A stretch of 64,000 nucleotides of DNA from Microbacterium barkeri (GTDB lineage: Bacteria; Actinomycetota; Actinomycetes; Actinomycetales; Microbacteriaceae), in contig NZ_BSEJ01000007.1 in the NCBI RefSeq assembly GCF_027921765.1, forward strand, positions 1-64,000, read 5' to 3'. Below, piece after piece: positions 60,096 to 64,000 of the stretch; within the stretch, counting starts at the first letter, position 1, and every line of letters begins with the position of its first letter. The notes below the pieces were generated by a model that saw only the letters and a list, made by a program, of their open reading frames with translations, did no database searches and was not told the origin of the DNA. The translations under genes were made by a program, and so were the position numbers.

Positions 60096-62074
60096 TTCTC
60101 CTCCTGCGTCGGCTGCCGCAGTCCCTCGACGACGCGCGCGGCGAGCTCGCGCGCGGCGTCGCGCGTGGCAGGGGCGAGCTCGCCGTACGCGATGGCGCTG
60201 CCCGTCGCGAGCTGCGGGTCGTACGGGATGCGGACGACGGCGCGCACACGGCTGCGGAAATGCGCGTCGAGCTCGTCGAGGCGCACGAGCGGAGCACCCG
60301 GAGTCGACTGGTTCAGCACGACGACCGCAGAGCGCACCTGATCGGCGAAGCCGTTCGACTCGAGCCACGTGAGCGTCTCGCTCGCGAGGCGCGCCTCGTC
60401 GACGCTGAGCCCCGCGACCACGACGATCTGGTCAGCGAGGTCGAGCGTCGCGCCCATGACGGAGTGCACGATGCCCGTGCCCGTGTCGGTGAGCACGATC
60501 GAGTAGTAGTGCGCGGCGACGTCGGCGACGTCGCGGTAGTCCTGGTCGCTGAACGCCTCCGACACGTGCGGATCGGTGTCCGACGCGAGCACGTCGAGGC
60601 GGGTCTCGTCGCGGACGACGTGACTCGACATGTCGGCGTAGCCGTGCACGGCGTCGCGGTTGCGGACGAGATCGCGCACGGTCTTCCCGGTCGCCCGCGC
60701 GATGCGCTCGGCGAGCGTGCCGCGGTCGGGGTTCGCGTCGACGGCGATCACGCGGTCGTCGCGGGCGTCGGCGAGTGCCATGCCGAGGAGCGCCGTGACG
60801 GTCGTCTTGCCGACGCCGCCCTTGCGGCTGAGCACGGGGACGAAGCGCGCCGCGCCGCTCAGCGGAGCGGCGATGCGCCGCGAGAGCTCCTTGCGCTCGC
60901 GCGTCCGCCTGCTGTCGCCGAGGTTGATGAGGTGTCCCGACAGGCGGTAGACGAGCTGCCGCCACGGCCCCTCGGGCTCGGGACGGTGGATGGCGCCCGT
61001 ATCGAGCAGCCGGTCGGCCGTGAGCACGTCCGCGCTCTCGCGCGCGGCGTTCTCGCTCACCTCCCCCGCTCGACGGGACGCCGTCTCACGCGGCTTGCGC
61101 GCGGGCGCGGGCGACGACTCGGGCGCGGCCTTCGCCTGCTCGATGAACGACGGACGCGTGATCGGCGGCGCGGGCTTCGCGTTCTCGGTGGATTCGGACA
61201 TGTCCTCTTCTCTCGCATCGGCGACGGCGCCATCGGGGGCGGTCTCTCCGACGTGCTCGGCCGGCTCTTCCTGGTCTCGGGCGGAAGCAGCCGCGGGGCG
61301 CAGGAACGAGTCGTAGCCCGGCGGGAGCGTCTCCTCGCGCACGACGGGACGGCGCTCGCGCGGCTCGGTGTCCGGGGCGCCCTGCGCGTCGTCCGACGCC
61401 GCGGCGGTGTCGTCGTCCGCCTCGTCTGCCTCGATGGCGGTGTCGGCTTCGACCTCGGTCGGCTCGTCGGGCACGTCGTCGGTCTGGTCGTCGGGCTCGA
61501 TGTCGTCCGCCGCGGCGGGCTGGTCGTCAGGCTCGACGTCTTCCTCGTCGAGGCCCGCTTCCTCTGCCTCAGCTGCGGCAGCGGTGAGGTCGTCGTCCGG
61601 CTCGCGCTCCTCCACCTGGGCGTCGGGCTCGTGGGCTCCAGGCACCTCGGCCTCGAGCACCTCGACGTCGTCCGCGTCGGGCTCGAGCACCTCGACGTCG
61701 TCGGCGTGCGCGCCGTCCGACTCCGCGCCATCGGCCTCGGCGTCGTCCTCGACGGTCTCTGCGGGCGTGGACTCACGGGCGGCGGCGACGGTCTCCTCGT
61801 CGAGCTCGCCCGTGATGACCTCGAGGTCGTCGTCGGGCTCGTCGGCCGGGAGCTCGATGACGATCCCGCCGCGGCGCACGTCGCCGCCCGGGATGTCATC
61901 GTCGACGACGTCGTCATCCGGGTCTTCGATGGTCTGCGGCAGCACGACGCGCACCTGTGCCGTGTGCGTGCCGAGGATGCCGATCGCCGTCGTGTCGATG
62001 CCGGTGTCCTCGAGGACTCCGTGGTCCTCGGGCTCTTCCTCTGGCCGTCCGCTGCGATCCGAACTCACTGTCAT
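60092..62074 (-). CDS. MinD/ParA-like ATPase with acidic N-terminal extension (EspI-like)
   Basis: 660 aa. Residues 1-292 are low complexity and strongly acidic (many DD/EE and repeated DDVEVLE). The C-terminal half is a P-loop ATPase: WRQLVYRLSGHLINLG precedes SRKGGVGKTTVTAL (P-loop 418-425), then VIAVDANPDRGTLAERI and VVVAGLSVDEARLASETL. This arrangement closely resembles EspI of the mycobacterial ESX-1 locus (recalled, not searched). No ESX gene is nearby. The ATG at 62074 has GGGGAGA upstream; an in-frame ATG at 61201 also has AGAAGAGGA upstream and would give a 369 aa protein without the acidic part. Confidence 0.8.
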   Translation of the reverse strand: MTVSSDRSGRPEEEPEDHGVLEDTGIDTTAIGILGTHTAQVRVVLPQTIEDPDDDVVDDDIPGGDVRRGGIVIELPADEPDDDLEVITGELDEETVAAARESTPAETVEDDAEADGAESDGAHADDVEVLEPDADDVEVLEAEVPGAHEPDAQVEEREPDDDLTAAAAEAEEAGLDEEDVEPDDQPAAADDIEPDDQTDDVPDEPTEVEADTAIEADEADDDTAAASDDAQGAPDTEPRERRPVVREETLPPGYDSFLRPAAASARDQEEPAEHVGETAPDGAVADAREEDMSESTENAKPAPPITRPSFIEQAKAAPESSPAPARKPRETASRRAGEVSENAARESADVLTADRLLDTGAIHRPEPEGPWRQLVYRLSGHLINLGDSRRTRERKELSRRIAAPLSGAARFVPVLSRKGGVGKTTVTALLGMALADARDDRVIAVDANPDRGTLAERIARATGKTVRDLVRNRDAVHGYADMSSHVVRDETRLDVLASDTDPHVSEAFSDQDYRDVADVAAHYYSIVLTDTGTGIVHSVMGATLDLADQIVVVAGLSVDEARLASETLTWLESNGFADQVRSAVVVLNQSTPGAPLVRLDELDAHFRSRVRAVVRIPYDPQLATGSAIAYGELAPATRDAARELAARVVEGLRQPTQEEK

Positions 62075-62083
62075 GTCTCCCCA

Positions 62084-62113
62084 AGCGGGGCGCGACACAC
62101 GTCGCGCCCCGCT
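62084..62113. terminator. Hairpin between pyc and the ATPase gene
   Basis: AGCGGGGCGCGAC pairs perfectly with GTCGCGCCCCGCT around ACAC, 5 bases beyond the pyruvate carboxylase stop on the minus strand. Confidence 0.75.
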
Positions 62114-62118
62114 CAAGG

Positions 62119-64000
62119 TTACTGGGCGGGCGTGACGACGACCAAAAGGTCGCCCGCCTCCACCTGCTGGGTGGCCGCGATCGCGATCCGCTCGACGATG
62201 CCGTCGACGGGCGCCGTGATGGCGGCCTCCATCTTCATCGCCTCGATCGAGGCGACCGGCTGCCCCGCGGCCACGCGGTCGCCCGGCTCCACCTTGACCG
62301 TGACCACGCCGGAGAACGGCGCGGCCACCTGCCCCGGCCTGCTCGTGTCGGCCTTCTCGGCCTCGTGCGCCTCGACCTGGATGCTGCGGTCGCGCGCCGA
62401 GACCGGGCGGAGCTGGCCGTTCAGGGTCGTCATGACCGACCGGATGCCCTTGTCGTCGGCCGCGCCGATCGACTCGAGCCCCGCGTAGAGCTGCACGCCC
62501 TTCTCGAGCGTGATGACGTGCTCGCGACCCGGGGTCAGCCCGTAGAGGTAGTCGGCCGTGTCGAGGACCGACAGGTCGCCGTAGGTCTCGCGCATCTCCT
62601 GGAAGACCTTCGTCGGCTGCGGGAAGAGCAGGCGGTTCAGCGTCGCGCGTCGCGTGGCCGAGTCGCCGTCCAGCGCGGCCTGGTCATCGGCGCTGATCGG
62701 CGTGACGCCGGTCTTCACCTCGCGCCCGGCGAGCACCTTCGTGCGGAACGGCTCGGGCCATCCGCCCGGCAGGTCGCCGAGCTCACCGGCCATGAATCCG
62801 ACGACTGAGTCGGGCACGTCGTACTTGCCGGGGTTCTCGGCGAAGTCGGCGGGATCGGCGCGGACCGCCGCGAGGTGGAGCGCGAGGTCGCCCACGACCT
62901 TCGACGACGGGGTCACCTTGGGAACGCGCCCGAGGATCTCGTTCGCCGCGGCGTACATGTCCTCGATGAGCTCGAAGTCGTCGGCGAGGCCGAGCGCGAT
63001 CGCCTGCTGACGCAGGTTCGACAGCTGTCCGCCCGGGATCTCGTGCGCGTAGACGCGCCCGGTCGGCCCGGCGAGGCCCGACTCGAACGGCTTGTACAGG
63101 TGGCGGACGGCCTCCCAGTACGGCTCGAGGTCGGAAACGGCCTGCAGGTCGAGCCCCGTGTCACGATCGGTGTGCGCGAGGGCGGCGACGAGCGACGACA
63201 GCGACGGCTGGCTCGTCGTGCCCGCCATGGTCGCCGCCGCGGCGTCGACCGCATCGGCGCCCGCGGCACTCGCCGCGAGCAGCGTCGCGAGCTGGCCGCC
63301 GGGGGTGTCGTGCGTGTGCACGTGCACGGGCAGGTCGAAGCGCTCGCGGAACGCCGAGACGAGCTTCGCCGCGGCGGCGGGTCGCAGGAGGCCCGCCATG
63401 TCCTTGATCGCGAGCACATGAGCGCCCGCGTCCGCGATCTGCTCGGCGAGTCGGAGGTAGTAGTCGAGCGTGTAGAGATCCTCAGCAGGGTTCAGCAGGT
63501 CGCCCGTGTAGCAGACGGCGACCTCGGCGACCGTCGTGCCGGTCTCGAGCACCGCATCGATCGCGGGGCGCATCTGGGACACGTCGTTGAGCGCGTCGAA
63601 GATGCGGAAGATGTCGATCCCGGTCGCCGCGGCCTCGCGCACGAAGGCATCGGTCACCTCGGTCGGATACGGGGTGTACCCGACCGTGTTGCGACCGCGC
63701 AGCAGCATCTGGATGGCGACGTTCGGCAGCGCCTCGCGCAGCCGTGCGAGACGCTCCCACGGGTCCTCGGCGAGGAAGCGCAGCGCGACATCGTAGGTCG
63801 CACCGCCCCACGCCTCGACGGAGAGCAGCTGCGGAGTCAGACGCGCGACGTGCGGCGCCACGTTGAGGAGGTCCTTCGTGCGGACGCGCGTCGCGAGCAG
63901 CGACTGGTGCGCGTCGCGGAAGGTCGTCTCCGTGACGGCCAGGGCCTTCTGCTCGCGCAGCGCCTGGGCGAAGCCCGCAGGGCCGAGCTCGAGGAGCCGC
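62119..64000 (-). CDS. pyc: Pyruvate carboxylase, C-terminal part (5' partial)
   Basis: The frame is open to the window edge (627 codons visible), so the biotin carboxylase half lies beyond it. The visible part has the carboxyltransferase domain, with VTETTFRDAHQSLLATRVRT (metal and substrate loop), WGGATYDVALRFL, and VHVHTHDTPGGQL (metal His). A post-transferase region follows, then the biotinyl domain with EAMKME near the C-terminus, where Lys carries biotin. The enzyme replenishes oxaloacetate from pyruvate. A single-chain enzyme, rather than an oxaloacetate decarboxylase alpha subunit, is inferred from the family and length. Confidence 0.93.
   Translation of the reverse strand, partial: RLLELGPAGFAQALREQKALAVTETTFRDAHQSLLATRVRTKDLLNVAPHVARLTPQLLSVEAWGGATYDVALRFLAEDPWERLARLREALPNVAIQMLLRGRNTVGYTPYPTEVTDAFVREAAATGIDIFRIFDALNDVSQMRPAIDAVLETGTTVAEVAVCYTGDLLNPAEDLYTLDYYLRLAEQIADAGAHVLAIKDMAGLLRPAAAAKLVSAFRERFDLPVHVHTHDTPGGQLATLLAASAAGADAVDAAAATMAGTTSQPSLSSLVAALAHTDRDTGLDLQAVSDLEPYWEAVRHLYKPFESGLAGPTGRVYAHEIPGGQLSNLRQQAIALGLADDFELIEDMYAAANEILGRVPKVTPSSKVVGDLALHLAAVRADPADFAENPGKYDVPDSVVGFMAGELGDLPGGWPEPFRTKVLAGREVKTGVTPISADDQAALDGDSATRRATLNRLLFPQPTKVFQEMRETYGDLSVLDTADYLYGLTPGREHVITLEKGVQLYAGLESIGAADDKGIRSVMTTLNGQLRPVSARDRSIQVEAHEAEKADTSRPGQVAAPFSGVVTVKVEPGDRVAAGQPVASIEAMKMEAAITAPVDGIVERIAIAATQQVEAGDLLVVVTPAQ

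Noticed and set aside
1-64000. tRNA, rRNA, riboswitch or T-box in the gaps
   Set aside because: All gaps are under 300 bases and none showed a cloverleaf, anticodon arm or conserved riboswitch core on reading; a covariance-model search would be needed to exclude small RNAs.

Overview
The window is about 70% GC, with many GTG and TTG starts. Its gene content is that of a high-GC actinobacterium, most likely family Microbacteriaceae (Microbacterium-like). The evidence is an actinobacterial bc1-aa3 respiratory cluster with subunit IV (ctaF) and a diheme QcrC, a DivIVA/SepF/YggT division module without FtsA, and a block syntenic with the Mycobacterium tuberculosis Rv2173-Rv2187 region. The assignment rests on recalled gene order and protein families, not on a search.

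Layout. 1-5.0 kb: mutasome genes, a Y-family polymerase (ImuB-like, cut by the window start) and error-prone DnaE2. 5.0-9.4 kb: an accessory segment with a lipoprotein, a secreted PKD protein, and two minus-strand genes for surface glycans (a sialyltransferase-like/CMP-sialate synthetase fusion and a DUF6716-type glycosyltransferase). 9.6-11.6 kb: a 5'-3' exonuclease and trpD. 11.7-20.6 kb: respiratory genes ctaE-qcrCAB (+) facing ctaCDF (-). 20.7-26.2 kb: erpA, an M20 dipeptidase, a DUF3043 protein, pyrD, nrdR and hisD. 26.2-31.3 kb: a membrane protein with a Tyr-Gly-Gln repeat domain, then dnaE1.

31.4-49.6 kb is the division and cell-wall (dcw) cluster, read on the minus strand: mraZ-rsmH-ftsL-ftsI-murF-mraY-murD-ftsW-murG-murC-ftsQ-ftsZ-yggS-sepF-yggT-divIVA-lspA-rluA. 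It makes peptidoglycan precursors, builds the divisome and places the growth pole. murE and pgeF are missing from their usual places. 49.8-59.6 kb: DUF3040 gene, polyprenyl synthase, Rv2175c-like regulator, LysM/lysozyme-like protein, PASTA kinase, class II DAHP synthase, acyltransferase and acyl-CoA synthetase. 59.6-64 kb: peptide deformylase, an EspI-like MinD ATPase with a long acidic N-terminus, and the 3' part of pyruvate carboxylase, cut by the window end.

Regulatory signals include a set of apparently leaderless promoters (a TANNNT-like hexamer exactly 6 nt before the start codon), an MraZ operator plus a second inverted array of the same motif, GTNACA direct repeats before the LysM gene, and several long perfect hairpins between convergent genes. 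No rRNA, tRNA, CRISPR, transposase, integrase or phage gene was seen, and no gene-free stretch exceeds 300 bases.
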